In this document: one piece after another, positions 6,594 to 15,404 of the stretch | Layout: each line of letters opens with the position of its first letter | How positions within the stretch are numbered: position 1 is the first letter of the stretch | DNA from: a marine group bacterium Sva0996 bin134 | GTDB taxonomy: Bacteria > Actinomycetota > Acidimicrobiia > Acidimicrobiales > Bin134 | Direction of reading: 5' to 3' | NCBI GenBank assembly: GCA_002239105.1 | Contig: MPNQ01000004.1 | Coordinates: 1-64,000, forward strand | DNA length: 64,000 nucleotides | Translations under genes and position numbers: made by a program | The notes under the pieces: generated by a model | What the model was told of the DNA's origin: nothing | Seen by the model: the letters and a program-made list of their open reading frames with translations, nothing else | Database searches by the model: none

Positions 6594-8608
6594 GCCTCAA
6601 TCTCTGCCATGAGACTCTGTATTTCTGCTTCCAACTTCTTGATCTCACCATCGATTTCACCCATTGAGCGAGGCGGCACATAGTTGAAAAAATGCCGTGT
6701 CAGGGGAATCTCATAGCCAATCTTGGTTTTGCCGGGGTCGAGCCAGGCGTCGGGGACATAGGGGTGGACTTCGGCTTCGAGGTAGTCACTCATGGCTGAG
6801 CTGTACTCAATTGTCTGGAGGCGGGCAATTGGATCGGCCTCGAAGGTCACGGCCATCGGTGGTAAGGGCACGTGTTCTTGGTCTCGTAGGTCGGGGTCGG
6901 GTTTGGGTATGCCATCTCGGTCGGTGACGGCGGGAGCATCAGGATCGCGGATTGCGAGGGCCGCGGTGATTGCTTTGACGATGGCCACAGGTTTTTTGCC
7001 GGTTGCTTTCAGCAGGGCATCCCGTGCGGCTTGCTGGGCGTCGGATTCTGTGAGGTAGACCTCGCCTTGGTGGGCTCGAAGCTGGTCAAGTAAGGCCTCG
7101 CGTTTATCGTGGTCGAGATCGGTGATCTTCTTGTCTGCGACGACGGCGTCCAGAGAGTCGCCGGTAATCTCCCAGCGGAGCCGAAGGGGACGTTCGATGG
7201 TGATGCGGAGAAAGCCGAAATTCTCGTTGGGAAAGATCTTGACTTGGGAGTTCTCCTCGAACGCTCCGTAGAGGCGAGCGATCTCGTTTATTTGTGAATC
7301 CGAAAGCTCTTTACGCTTTTCGCCGAGGTTCTTGCGCATCTTGGTGTAGAAGTCGCGAGCGTCTACTAGTTGGACTTTGCCGCGGCGCTGCGGGGCCTTG
7401 CGGTTGGTTACCACCCAGATGTAGGTGGAGATGCCGGTGTTGTAGAAGAGTTGGTCGGGGAGGGCGACGACCGCTTCGAGCATGTCGTTCTCGATAATCC
7501 AGCGGCGGATCTCCGATTCGCCCGAGCCGGCACCGCCGGCAAATAGAGGCGACCCGTTGAACACGATGGCCAGACGGGCGCCGCCCTCGTCGACACGCTT
7601 CATCTTCGAGCTCATGTGCTGCAAGAACAGGAAGCTGCCGTCGTTGATGCGGGGCAGCCCGGCGCCGAAGCGACCGGCGAAGCCCTGGGTGGCGTGCTCA
7701 TCCTTCACCTTGTCGGCCACCATCTTCCACTCGACCCCGAATGGGGGGTTGGCCAGCAGGTAGTCGAACCGCTCGTTTTGGTGCTGGTCGTCGTCGAAGC
7801 TGTTGCCGAACTTGATGTTGGAGGCCTCCTGACCTTTGATCAGCATGTCGGCGCGGCATGTGGCGTAGGTCTCGGCGTTCACCTCCTGGCCGAACACCAT
7901 CAGGCGGGCCTGAGGGTTGAGGTTGCGCAGATGATCCTCGGCCACCGACAGCATCCCGCCGGTGCCGCAGGCCGGGTCGAGCAGCGTCTTCACCACGCCG
8001 GGCTTGGTGAGCAGTTCGTCGTCTTCCCGGAATAAGAGGTTCACCATCAGCCGGATCACCTCTCGGGGGGTGAAGTGCTCGCCGGCGGTCTCGTTCGAGA
8101 GCTCGGAGAACTTCCTGATCAGCTCCTCGTAGAGGTAGCCCATGTCTAGGTCGGACACTGACTCGGGACTCAGGTCGAGATCGGCGAACTTCGACACCAC
8201 CAGGTACAGCAGGTTGCGGTCGTCGAGCCGGTCGATCTGCACGTCGAAATTGAACTTGTCCACTATGTCGCGGGCCGACTCAGAAAACCCCGCGATGTAG
8301 TTGCGCAGGTTGGCGGCCACGTTGTCGGGATCGCCGAGCAACGTCGCAAAGGTGTGTCGGGAGGTGTTGAAGAACGGGTAGCCGGCGAACTTGGCCAAGA
8401 GCGGATCGCGGTTTTGGAGCGTGTCGGGTAGTCGCCCCACCGCGGCCAGCACTTCCTCTTTGGTGGGCTCTAGCACGCAGTCCAGCCTGCGCAGCACCGT
8501 CAGCGGAAGTATTACTCGGCCGTACTCCGACGGCTTGTACACGCCGCGCAGCAGGTCGGCCACCGACCAGATGAACGCTGCGTGGTTGTTGATTGTCTCG
8601 CTCTGCAT
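6590..8608 (-). CDS. hsdM: Type I restriction-modification DNA N6-adenine methyltransferase subunit
   Basis: 672 residues. The N-terminal helical HsdM domain (about 1-150) precedes the methylase core with LLDPACGTGGML (SAM-binding motif I) and LANPPFG (catalytic NPPF motif IV). A long C-terminal part ends in a coiled coil (EIDGEIKKLEAEIQSL) that would contact HsdS. The frame is intact. It forms an operon with hsdS. No hsdR helicase/nuclease gene is present on either side, so in this window the pair can only be a modification module unless HsdR is encoded elsewhere. Confidence 0.95.
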   Translation of the reverse strand: MQSETINNHAAFIWSVADLLRGVYKPSEYGRVILPLTVLRRLDCVLEPTKEEVLAAVGRLPDTLQNRDPLLAKFAGYPFFNTSRHTFATLLGDPDNVAANLRNYIAGFSESARDIVDKFNFDVQIDRLDDRNLLYLVVSKFADLDLSPESVSDLDMGYLYEELIRKFSELSNETAGEHFTPREVIRLMVNLLFREDDELLTKPGVVKTLLDPACGTGGMLSVAEDHLRNLNPQARLMVFGQEVNAETYATCRADMLIKGQEASNIKFGNSFDDDQHQNERFDYLLANPPFGVEWKMVADKVKDEHATQGFAGRFGAGLPRINDGSFLFLQHMSSKMKRVDEGGARLAIVFNGSPLFAGGAGSGESEIRRWIIENDMLEAVVALPDQLFYNTGISTYIWVVTNRKAPQRRGKVQLVDARDFYTKMRKNLGEKRKELSDSQINEIARLYGAFEENSQVKIFPNENFGFLRITIERPLRLRWEITGDSLDAVVADKKITDLDHDKREALLDQLRAHQGEVYLTESDAQQAARDALLKATGKKPVAIVKAITAALAIRDPDAPAVTDRDGIPKPDPDLRDQEHVPLPPMAVTFEADPIARLQTIEYSSAMSDYLEAEVHPYVPDAWLDPGKTKIGYEIPLTRHFFNYVPPRSMGEIDGEIKKLEAEIQSLMAEIEA

Positions 8609-8681
8609 CTGACTCCAGCTAGATCCTCGAAGGGGCCGGGAAGCTCAACCGGTTTTGACAGCGAGTGGAGTGTAGGCCATC

Positions 8682-9188
8682 TCAACTTTGGCGAAGCTCT
8701 TGGAGGCCGTCGGACGGGGTCCAGGTCTCGATCACCAGTTCTCGTCCCTCGACGCGGGTCAGCGTGGCGCGGGAGATGTAGGCGGTGAACAGGGCCATGA
8801 TGTCGGGGTTGTCGATGGGCGTTCGGTGACCGGCCACGAACAGGTCAACTTCCTCGGGGGTTGCCGCCACTGCCTGGCCGTCGATACGGGCGTCGCCGAG
8901 CAGCAATTCCTCGGTGTCCGGCGAGCTGTGAAGCGAGAACCTCGGGTCACGTAGCAGGTCCGCCGCCTTGCGCGAGCCCGGCGTCATCCCCAACCACAGA
9001 TGCCCGTCGCGAATCGGCGCCTCCATCCCCGACAACCGAGGCGACCCATCCCGGCGCAGCGTGGCCAGCACCGCGTGAATGTGGCTCTCAAACCGCAACC
9101 GGATCCGCTCGGCTAACTCAGGAGCCTGCGCTTCGAACGACTTCCAGACAACTGTCTTCGCCGCGCCCATCAGTGCTGCGGAATTCAT
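8682..9188 (-). CDS. Pyridoxamine 5'-phosphate oxidase-fold (FMN/F420-binding) protein
   Basis: About 168 residues from ATG 9188, which has AGGGG upstream; an in-frame GTG exists at 9209. The sequence HAVLATLRRDGSPRLSGMEAPIRDGHLWLGMTPGSRKAADLLRDPR shows the split-barrel flavin-binding pattern of PPOX-like proteins common in actinobacteria; this pattern is about residues 35-85. It probably binds FMN or F420 and acts on an unknown small molecule. It stands alone between hsdM and the DUF5615 gene, with short intergenic gaps. The substrate cannot be inferred. Confidence 0.8.
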   Translation of the reverse strand: MNSAALMGAAKTVVWKSFEAQAPELAERIRLRFESHIHAVLATLRRDGSPRLSGMEAPIRDGHLWLGMTPGSRKAADLLRDPRFSLHSSPDTEELLLGDARIDGQAVAATPEEVDLFVAGHRTPIDNPDIMALFTAYISRATLTRVEGRELVIETWTPSDGLQELRQS

Positions 9189-9219
9189 CTCAGTCGCCCC
9201 TATAGACACAGGAGCTCAA

Positions 9220-9561
9220 CTAGACCGCAGACGGAAGGACTAGCAGGGCTTCCTGGTCGTTCGCATTAAATTCGGTGATCACATCCCGATGCTGCTGGAG
9301 GACGTCAAGAACTTCGAGTGTCGTAGCGTTGCCGACCCTCAACCAGATGGCTTTGGGAGGCGGCCCCAGTAGGAATGCGAGCTGGCGGAAGTCGGAGTCT
9401 TTCGAAACGATGACAAAGTCGTGATCATGCGCGTATTCCCAGATGGTGTTGTCCGTTGCGGTGTCGAGTCCGATTTCGGCAACGTGACTACTCCCGGGAT
9501 ACTCAGCCACCAGCATTTCCACAAGGCGGCGCGATAGGTTCTGGTCGAGAAGCAGCCTCAC
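9220..9561 (-). CDS. DUF5615 PIN-like protein (toxin-like)
   Basis: 113 residues beginning RLLLDQNLSRRL and containing IVSKDSDFRQLAFL. The acidic residues DQN near the start and KDSDF in the middle are the PIN-like active-site signature of the DUF5615 (Mut7-C/VapC-like) family. Such proteins are predicted RNases usually paired with DUF433. Here the start overlaps the DUF433 gene by 4 nt. The length is normal for the family. RNase activity is family-based inference. Confidence 0.85.
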   Translation of the reverse strand: MRLLLDQNLSRRLVEMLVAEYPGSSHVAEIGLDTATDNTIWEYAHDHDFVIVSKDSDFRQLAFLLGPPPKAIWLRVGNATTLEVLDVLQQHRDVITEFNANDQEALLVLPSAV

Positions 9562-9800
9562 GCGGGAGTCGCAAGACGCCGCTCGCGCAGCGCAGCAAAC
9601 TCAATGGCAGCTAGGACATGCTGCTCGCTCAACTCAGGGAAGTCGCCAGCTATCTCTGACGGCGTCATTCCCGCAGCCAGATAGTCCAGCACATCGTAAA
9701 CCGCTATCCGCGTGCCGATGAAGCAAGGCTTGCCGCTGCGAACACCGGCCCGCGTCTCAATCACCCTGGTGAGCTCCACAAGAAGAAGCATATCCAGCAA
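9558..9800 (-). CDS. DUF433 antitoxin-like protein
   Basis: About 80 residues. The core GVRSGKPCFIGTRIAVYDVLDYL and the following DFPELSEQHVLAAIEF define DUF433, a winged-helix-like family that usually precedes DUF5615 genes. The initiating codon is uncertain: TTG 9800, ATG 9791 or a GTG a few codons later. The coupled order antitoxin then toxin is the usual one. It likely binds DNA to autoregulate the pair. Confidence 0.85.
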   Translation of the reverse strand: MLDMLLLVELTRVIETRAGVRSGKPCFIGTRIAVYDVLDYLAAGMTPSEIAGDFPELSEQHVLAAIEFAALRERRLATPA

Positions 9801-9856
9801 GCCGGATGCAACGAAACGACATCCTCTTTCCCGGCCGGCGGGGGTAGGTTGGGTTT

Positions 9857-10483
9857 GTGCGGTTGGAACGGGCCGTTGGGTATGGGGCGCTGGCGAGCAG
9901 CTGGGTTCTCATTGCCTATGCAATAGGCCTGCTGGCCGCTCTCAGCTTGCTGGCCGCAGCCTGCGGCAACGACGACGACACCACGGTTCTGCCTTCGCCG
10001 ACCGCTGAAGCCACGGTCGAATCCACGACTGAGGCGACACCGGAGGCAACCGCCACGATGACTGCTTCGACCACGGCTGAAGCCACCGTGACGGCTACGT
10101 CTCAGCCCACCCCTGAGCCAACGCCCGAGTCGACTCCGCTGCCCACGCCTGATCCGACGGCCGCTCCCACCCTTGAGCCGACCCCTGCTCCGACTCCGGA
10201 GCCCACGCCTACTCCTGATGCGGGGACCACCATCGAGGTGGAGGTGGCCGGGGGCAAGCCCGTGGGCGGGGTGGAGCGCCACCGGGTCGACGCCCGAGAT
10301 TCCGTCACCATCACGGTGGTCGGCGACACCACCGACGAGCTCCACATCCACGGCTACGACCTGGTGGTTCCCTTTTCCCCCGGCCAGCCGGGGAACATCA
10401 CCTTTGAGGCCAATATCCCCGGCATATTCGAGGTGGAGACCCACCACCACGGTGATCTGGTGATGGAGCTCCAGGTGGGATGA
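9857..10483 (+). CDS. Cupredoxin-like lipoprotein with Thr/Pro-rich linker
   Basis: 208 residues from GTG 9857. A hydrophobic signal with lipobox (SLLAAAC) predicts attachment to the outer face of the membrane. Residues about 45-125 are a low-complexity Thr/Pro/Glu spacer with repeated TPEPTP units. The last 80 residues form a cupredoxin-like beta domain (DELHIHGYDL, FEVETHHHGDLVMELQVG). Two His motifs could bind metal, but no type-1 copper Cys is present. The next gene starts 7 bases downstream, so the two are cotranscribed. It could act in metal or redox handling at the cell surface. Confidence 0.75.
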   Translation: MRLERAVGYGALASSWVLIAYAIGLLAALSLLAAACGNDDDTTVLPSPTAEATVESTTEATPEATATMTASTTAEATVTATSQPTPEPTPESTPLPTPDPTAAPTLEPTPAPTPEPTPTPDAGTTIEVEVAGGKPVGGVERHRVDARDSVTITVVGDTTDELHIHGYDLVVPFSPGQPGNITFEANIPGIFEVETHHHGDLVMELQVG

Positions 10484-10490
10484 TCCCCTA

Positions 10491-11825
10491 GTGGGAATGC
10501 TGAGCACTGTTTTGGCCCACGGGGTGGGGTCGCGGGGCGACCTGCCCCTGCCGTTCTACCTGTTCGCCATTGGCGCGGCCGTCGCCTTGATGGCCACCTT
10601 CATCAGCCTGAGCTTCTTCTGGCACCGGGCCTGGCTGCCGGCGGCCGCCACGGGCCGCAGCCTGGGGCTGGCCTTCGGACGAATGCTCGACGTGGTGGCC
10701 GTTCCGGCCCGGCTGGCGTCGCTGGCGCTGTTCGTGCTGGCCCTGGGCAGCAGCGTCAGCGGTTCAGAGGTAGGGAGCCAGCGCTTCGGACCGCTCTCGG
10801 TGTACGTGGCGCTGTGGGTGGGGATGGCGATCGTCTCGGCGCTGTTCGGCGATGTGTGGCGGGTGCTCAACCCGTTCGAGACCATCGCCGCGACCATCGA
10901 GTGGACCGCGGGGAAGCTGGGCCTGCCCCAGCTCGACGACACCGGCGAGATTCCCGGCGGCTACTGGCCGTCGGTGATGGCGCTGGTGTGGTTCTTGTTC
11001 TTCGAGCTCTGCTACCACGAAGGGACCACCAACTCAGCCGTCGGCGGGGCCATGATCGCCTACACGGTGGGGATGGTCGGCGGGTCGGCGGTGTACGGGC
11101 GGCGCTGGCTGCGCCAAGCCGACGCATTCGGGGTGCTGTTCTCGCTGCTGGCCAAGATGGCGCCGATATACCGCGACGACACCGGCGCGGTGCGGCTGCG
11201 GCCCCCACTGTCGGGGCTCACCACCGTCGCCCCCCGCATCGACCTGTTGGCGGTGCTGCTGGTGGTGCTGGGCGGCACCACGTTCGACTCGCTGGCCGGC
11301 AGCACCCTGTGGCCCGATTTGGTGGGCACCCACCGAGGCTGGACCGCCACCGGGATCAACACCGCGGGGATGTTCATCGTCATCGCCATCATGGCGCTGC
11401 TCTACTACCTGGGATCGCGGGCCGTGGGGTGGTTCACCGACCAGAGCGCCACTGAGGTGGCTCGGCGCTATGCCCACTCCCTGGTGCCCATCGTGTTGGG
11501 ATACACCGTGGCCCACTACTTCTCGCTGCTGGTGCTCGACGGCGGCCAGAACTTCCTCCGCCTGCTCTCCAATCCGTTCGACCGCGGCTCCAACTGGTTC
11601 GGAACCGCCGATTGGGCGGTGAACTTCTTCCTAGTCTCCACCGACGTCATCGCCTGGGTTCAGTTCTTGGCCATCGTCCTCGGCCACATCGCCGCGGTGC
11701 TGGTGGCCCACGACCGCGCCGTGGAGACCAGCGAGGCCAGCGAGGCCACCTGGGCCCAGCGCCCCATGCTCGTCGTAATGGTGTTCTACAGCGTGGTCGG
11801 CCTCTGGCTCCTCCAGAAGGCCTGA
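10491..11825 (+). CDS. Polytopic membrane protein, partner of the cupredoxin-like lipoprotein
   Basis: 444 residues from GTG 10491 (or ATG 10497) with roughly ten to twelve hydrophobic helices spread over the whole length. Conserved-looking loops contain NPFETIAATIEW, FELCYHEGTTNS and a late YTVAHYFSLLVLDGGQNF, with several His residues in or next to helices. I do not recognise a named family. The immediate coupling to a surface cupredoxin-like lipoprotein suggests a membrane partner in metal or redox chemistry, which is inference from neighbours only. Confidence 0.7.
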   Translation: MGMLSTVLAHGVGSRGDLPLPFYLFAIGAAVALMATFISLSFFWHRAWLPAAATGRSLGLAFGRMLDVVAVPARLASLALFVLALGSSVSGSEVGSQRFGPLSVYVALWVGMAIVSALFGDVWRVLNPFETIAATIEWTAGKLGLPQLDDTGEIPGGYWPSVMALVWFLFFELCYHEGTTNSAVGGAMIAYTVGMVGGSAVYGRRWLRQADAFGVLFSLLAKMAPIYRDDTGAVRLRPPLSGLTTVAPRIDLLAVLLVVLGGTTFDSLAGSTLWPDLVGTHRGWTATGINTAGMFIVIAIMALLYYLGSRAVGWFTDQSATEVARRYAHSLVPIVLGYTVAHYFSLLVLDGGQNFLRLLSNPFDRGSNWFGTADWAVNFFLVSTDVIAWVQFLAIVLGHIAAVLVAHDRAVETSEASEATWAQRPMLVVMVFYSVVGLWLLQKA

Positions 11826-11839
11826 CCCCGACGTTTGGC

Positions 11840-13981
11840 CTAGATCGGCCGGGCTGAGGCGGCGTCGAAGCCAACCGACAGCTGCACCGGGCGATCCTCG
11901 GTCACCCAGGCCCCGTTTACCCGCACATCCAGCACCGGCCAGCTGATCGGCACTGCTACCTCGGCTGTGCTGCCGGCCTCGAGTAGCACCTTGGCAAACC
12001 CCAAGAGACGCTTGGGGGCCCGCTCGTAGGCCGAGCCGGGTACCGACCCGTACACCTGCACCACGGTCGACCCGGCCCGTGAGCCGGTGTTGGCCACCGA
12101 TGCCACCGCATGGTCACCGTCGACCCGAGCCTCGACTAGGGCGAACTCGGTGTAGCTCAGTCCATGGCCAAATGGCAGGTGGGAGGCAACGCCGTTGGCG
12201 TCGAGATGCCACTGTCCGTGGAGCAGCCCATAGGTGAACTCAGTGGCGTCTTTGTCGAAGTCCACCAGGTCGGCCTCGTCGTGAGGCACGGCGAACGGAA
12301 GGCGCCCGCCCGGCTCGGCCCGGCCCAGCAGCACGTCGGCAAAGGCGGCGCCGCCCTCAACGCCTGGGTACCACACCATGAGGGCGGCGGAGACGTCTGT
12401 TAGCCACGGCAACACCACCGCGCTGCCCGCCATCACCGCCACCACTACGTTCTCGTTTACGGCCCGAACCGCCCCGATCAATTCCTCATCGGCCGGGGAC
12501 AGGCGCAGCGAGTCGCGGTCGCCGCCCATCGCCCACACGCTGTCTTCGACCCCGGCGTCGCCCATGCTGCCCTCGCCGCCCCCTGCCATGCGGTTCATGT
12601 AGCTCTCAGCCTCATCTGGATCGGTAAACCCCAGCTCAGGGTGATCCATGGGCGGAACCAGCTTCATGAACGGGCTGTCTTCGGGATCGCCCCCCATGAA
12701 CTCGCCCTCGTCCTGGTTGGTGTAGCCCACGACCACAACCGCAACATCGGCATCGGCGGTTATCGAGGCGTCGCGGTCGCTATGCACCACCGCGACTCCG
12801 TCCAGGGCAGCAGCCAAGCCGGCCAGCAGGGTTACCGGATCAGGCGTCTCGGGGACGTTGCTCGATCCGGCGTCGCCCAGGTTGGGTACTGCGGCCAGCG
12901 GGCCTACCACCGCAACCGTGCTCAGGCTGTCGGCGTCGAGCGGCAAGATGCCGTCGTTGCTAAGTAGCACCATGGATTCGCTCGCTGCCTCGCGAGCCAG
13001 GGCCCGGTGCTCGGCGCTGCCGATCACGGACCGGTCGGGCGCGCTGTCGTACACCCAGGCAAACCGCAACAGCGTGGCCGTGGTCTCCACCACTCGGGCC
13101 TCTACGTCTGCGACGTCGAGTTCCCCCGAGGCAACCGCGTCACCCAGCGCCGCAGCCCGCTGCTGGCGGAGCGGCATCTCAAGATTGCAACCCGCCTGCA
13201 CGGAAGCCACCGGGTCGCGCAGGCCAGCGATGAAGTCGGTGATGACGAAGCCATCCCAACCCCAGTCTCCCCGCAGTGTCTCGGTGAGCAGGGCGTGGTT
13301 TTGGCCGCACCAGTGGCCGTTTAGCGAGTTGTAGGAGCTCATCACCGAGGCCACGCCTTGGTCGGCCACCCGCTTGAAGTGGGCCAAGTACACCTCGTGC
13401 AGCGCCCGTTCATCCGCGCTCACGTCCACCTTGAACCGGGCGTTTTCCATTGAATTGACCGCGAAGTGCTTCATGCAGGCCATCACGTGGTCTTGCAGGC
13501 CGCGAGTGAATGCCGCCGCCATCTCGCCCACCTGATAGGGGTCTTCGCCGTAGGTCTCCTGGGCTCGGCCCCACGCCGGGTGGCGCAGCAGGTTCATGCA
13601 CACCGCCCCGGTGAACGTGGCGCCCGACGCCCGCAGCTCGGTGCCGATGGCCTGGCCGATGCGCTGTTCCAACTCAGGGTCGAACGAGGCCCCCCGGGCC
13701 ATCGACACCGGAAAGCAGGTGGCCGGGCCGATCACACAGCCCCGGGGTCCGTCGGCGAAATCGATGCCCGGGATGCCGAGGCGCTCCACATGGGCTGCCG
13801 GCCAGGTGTGGCTGTGGTAGCCGCCGCTCGACAAGTCGGCCAGACCCGGCCAAAACGGTATGTCACCGTCGAGGCAACCCAGCTTCTCTTCCAGGGTCAT
13901 CGCCGCCACCAACGCGGCCGCCTCGGCTCGGGGGTCGGCGCCTTCGGCCACCCGGCCCGCGGCATCGTCGAATGCAGTCAT
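11840..13981 (-). CDS. Glycoside hydrolase family 3 (beta-glucosidase-like)
   Basis: 713 residues with the GH3 domain order. The N-terminal TIM barrel (about 30-320) has ADGPRG, ACMKHFAVN and GFVITDFIAG, whose Asp is the expected nucleophile. The alpha/beta sandwich (about 335-560) has SMVLLSNDGILPLD, VVVVVGYTNQDEGE and AVVLPWL. A C-terminal fibronectin-III-like domain contains GHGLSYTEF and PKRLLGFAKV. There is no signal peptide, so it is probably intracellular and acts on short oligosaccharides or glycosides. An acidic Gly-rich insertion around 450-490 (MAGGGEGSMGDAG) is unusual. It is divergent from the PhyH gene. Confidence 0.92.
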   Translation of the reverse strand: MTAFDDAAGRVAEGADPRAEAAALVAAMTLEEKLGCLDGDIPFWPGLADLSSGGYHSHTWPAAHVERLGIPGIDFADGPRGCVIGPATCFPVSMARGASFDPELEQRIGQAIGTELRASGATFTGAVCMNLLRHPAWGRAQETYGEDPYQVGEMAAAFTRGLQDHVMACMKHFAVNSMENARFKVDVSADERALHEVYLAHFKRVADQGVASVMSSYNSLNGHWCGQNHALLTETLRGDWGWDGFVITDFIAGLRDPVASVQAGCNLEMPLRQQRAAALGDAVASGELDVADVEARVVETTATLLRFAWVYDSAPDRSVIGSAEHRALAREAASESMVLLSNDGILPLDADSLSTVAVVGPLAAVPNLGDAGSSNVPETPDPVTLLAGLAAALDGVAVVHSDRDASITADADVAVVVVGYTNQDEGEFMGGDPEDSPFMKLVPPMDHPELGFTDPDEAESYMNRMAGGGEGSMGDAGVEDSVWAMGGDRDSLRLSPADEELIGAVRAVNENVVVAVMAGSAVVLPWLTDVSAALMVWYPGVEGGAAFADVLLGRAEPGGRLPFAVPHDEADLVDFDKDATEFTYGLLHGQWHLDANGVASHLPFGHGLSYTEFALVEARVDGDHAVASVANTGSRAGSTVVQVYGSVPGSAYERAPKRLLGFAKVLLEAGSTAEVAVPISWPVLDVRVNGAWVTEDRPVQLSVGFDAASARPI

Positions 13982-14036
13982 GGCCTCACCGTAGACCAGG
14001 CTCTGGCAGACAGAAGAGCCTGGAATACAGTGGGGA

Positions 14037-14897
14037 ATGGCATCGCAGGCGGAACTGGTTCATCTAAAGGGCGACGAGCCTCTCGAACACGTGCTAGAGG
14101 TGCTCGACGCCGACGGAGCAGTGATCGTGGAGGAGTGCTTCAACGACGAGGTGATCAATCAGATCCTCGCCGAGCTCATGCCTTTTGTGGAGAAGCCCGA
14201 CTCCAACCGGACTCACATCAGCCCGGCGATCGCTGCTTTTTTCGGCGAACACACCCGCCACGTCACCGGGCTGGCCTCCAAATCACCCACCTTCGTGGCC
14301 GAGGTGCTGTTGCACCCGCTGATGCTCGACATCGCCGACGCGGTGCTGGGACCCAACTGCGCCGACATCCAAGTAAACGTGGCCCACATGCTGATGGTGG
14401 GGCCGGGGGCCCAAGCCCAGTTTCCCCACCGGGACGAGGATGTGTGGGTACACATGCCCCAGCCCAGCCCGGAGATGGAGCTGTCGTCGGTGACCGCGCT
14501 GTGCGATTTCACCAAGGAAATCGGCGCCACCCGGGTGGTGCCCGGCAGCCACCGCTGGGAGATGGACCGCCAGCCCGAGCCCAACGAGTTCGCCGACGCT
14601 GAGATGCCCGCCGGCTCCCGGTTGATCTACCTGGGTTCGACCATCCACGGGGCCGGCACCAACTCCACCGCCGACCAGCACCGGCCAGCCTTCCACCTGA
14701 GCTACATGCTGGGCTGGCTGCGCTCGGAGGAGAACAACTGCCTGGCCACCCCGCCCGACATCGCCCGCACCCTCCCCCGCCGGGCCCAAGAGCTGCTGGG
14801 CTACGACGTCCACTACGCCATCGACGACGGCGGCGGCTACCTCGGTGCCCTCGACATGAAGATCCCCGCCGACATGCTCGCATCGGGAGAGCTCTGA
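14037..14897 (+). CDS. Phytanoyl-CoA dioxygenase (PhyH) family 2-oxoglutarate/Fe(II) oxygenase
   Basis: 286 residues, normal for the family. Iron ligands are visible as HRD in FPHRDEDVWVH and the distal His in IHGAGTNST; the Arg in HRPAFHL would bind 2-oxoglutarate. Members hydroxylate or halogenate small lipids and natural products. The substrate is unknown. It is transcribed away from the GH3 gene across a 55-base gap. Confidence 0.9.
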   Translation: MASQAELVHLKGDEPLEHVLEVLDADGAVIVEECFNDEVINQILAELMPFVEKPDSNRTHISPAIAAFFGEHTRHVTGLASKSPTFVAEVLLHPLMLDIADAVLGPNCADIQVNVAHMLMVGPGAQAQFPHRDEDVWVHMPQPSPEMELSSVTALCDFTKEIGATRVVPGSHRWEMDRQPEPNEFADAEMPAGSRLIYLGSTIHGAGTNSTADQHRPAFHLSYMLGWLRSEENNCLATPPDIARTLPRRAQELLGYDVHYAIDDGGGYLGALDMKIPADMLASGEL

Positions 14898-14919
14898 TCG
14901 CCCACGGAATCAGGCGATC
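14896..14919 (+). terminator. Weak hairpin after the PhyH gene
   Basis: GATCGCC (14896-14902) and GGCGATC (14913-14919) form a 7-bp stem with a 10-base loop that overlaps the stop codon. No T-tract follows, so intrinsic termination is doubtful. Confidence 0.3.
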
Positions 14920-14935
14920 GTCCCAGGACTAGCGA

Positions 14936-14989
14936 TCAGTCGGGGACGATGAGCGTGTCGCCGAAGCTGATGGTGCCGGTGATCGTCGC
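14936..14989 (-). pseudogene. Remnant of the 3' end of a MOSC-domain gene
   Basis: Read on the minus strand, 14989-14936 encodes ATITGTISFGDTLIVPD and then a stop. The intact MOSC gene at 28778 ends TAAGTISVGDTFTVPD and then a stop. At the DNA level the two segments (from 14934 and from 28776) match at about 38 of 46 positions, starting with GATCAGTCGGG. No upstream MOSC sequence is recognisable. This looks like a decayed or transferred gene end, now overlapped in antisense by the start of the lipoprotein gene. Confidence 0.5.
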
Positions 14990-15404
14990 CCTTGCCGCGC
15001 CAATCCTCGCCGCGTGCGCGGGTCCCTCTATTGACGTTGCCGAGTGCGACGTTGCGCTCACCGTCACAATGGAGACGCTGGGTAAACGTCTCACCGATCA
15101 CGGCACACTGCGCCACGGTCGGACCCACGAGCGGGCCGACGGCGAGTTCTTCGTCAGCGCCGAGTTCCTTCCCGCCGACGAGGACGACGACTTCGACGGC
15201 GACATCCTCACCTGGTTCACCGACGATCTCGCGGGGGCTGACTTCTTCTCGGTAGACGAGCACGCCCTCGACCGGTCGGCCTGGGCCGCGGCCGACTTCG
15301 GCGTGAGCGAAGACGGCGCGATCACCTCCCGCGGATGCGTCCTCGTCGTTCGCGGCGAGCCGGAAAGCGATGAGTGCGAAGAGCGCCGGGAGGAATTCTG
15401 TTGA
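14949..15404 (+). CDS. Small lipoprotein preceding the Liv fusion gene
   Basis: 151 residues from ATG 14949. Hydrophobic residues and the lipobox ILAAC near position 22 predict a lipoprotein. The mature part is acidic (PADEDDDFDGD) with four further Cys residues that could form disulfides. I see no family match. Its stop overlaps the start of the Liv fusion as TTGA, so the two are coupled. It could be an accessory surface component of that transporter. The first 13 codons lie over the antisense MOSC remnant, so an internal start at Met-8 is possible. Confidence 0.6.
   Translation: MSVSPKLMVPVIVALAAPILAACAGPSIDVAECDVALTVTMETLGKRLTDHGTLRHGRTHERADGEFFVSAEFLPADEDDDFDGDILTWFTDDLAGADFFSVDEHALDRSAWAAADFGVSEDGAITSRGCVLVVRGEPESDECEERREEFC

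Noticed and set aside
10040..10220. Short-period Thr/Pro-coding repeats as a CRISPR-like array
   Set aside because: They are in-frame low-complexity codons of a lipoprotein stalk with no spacer structure.
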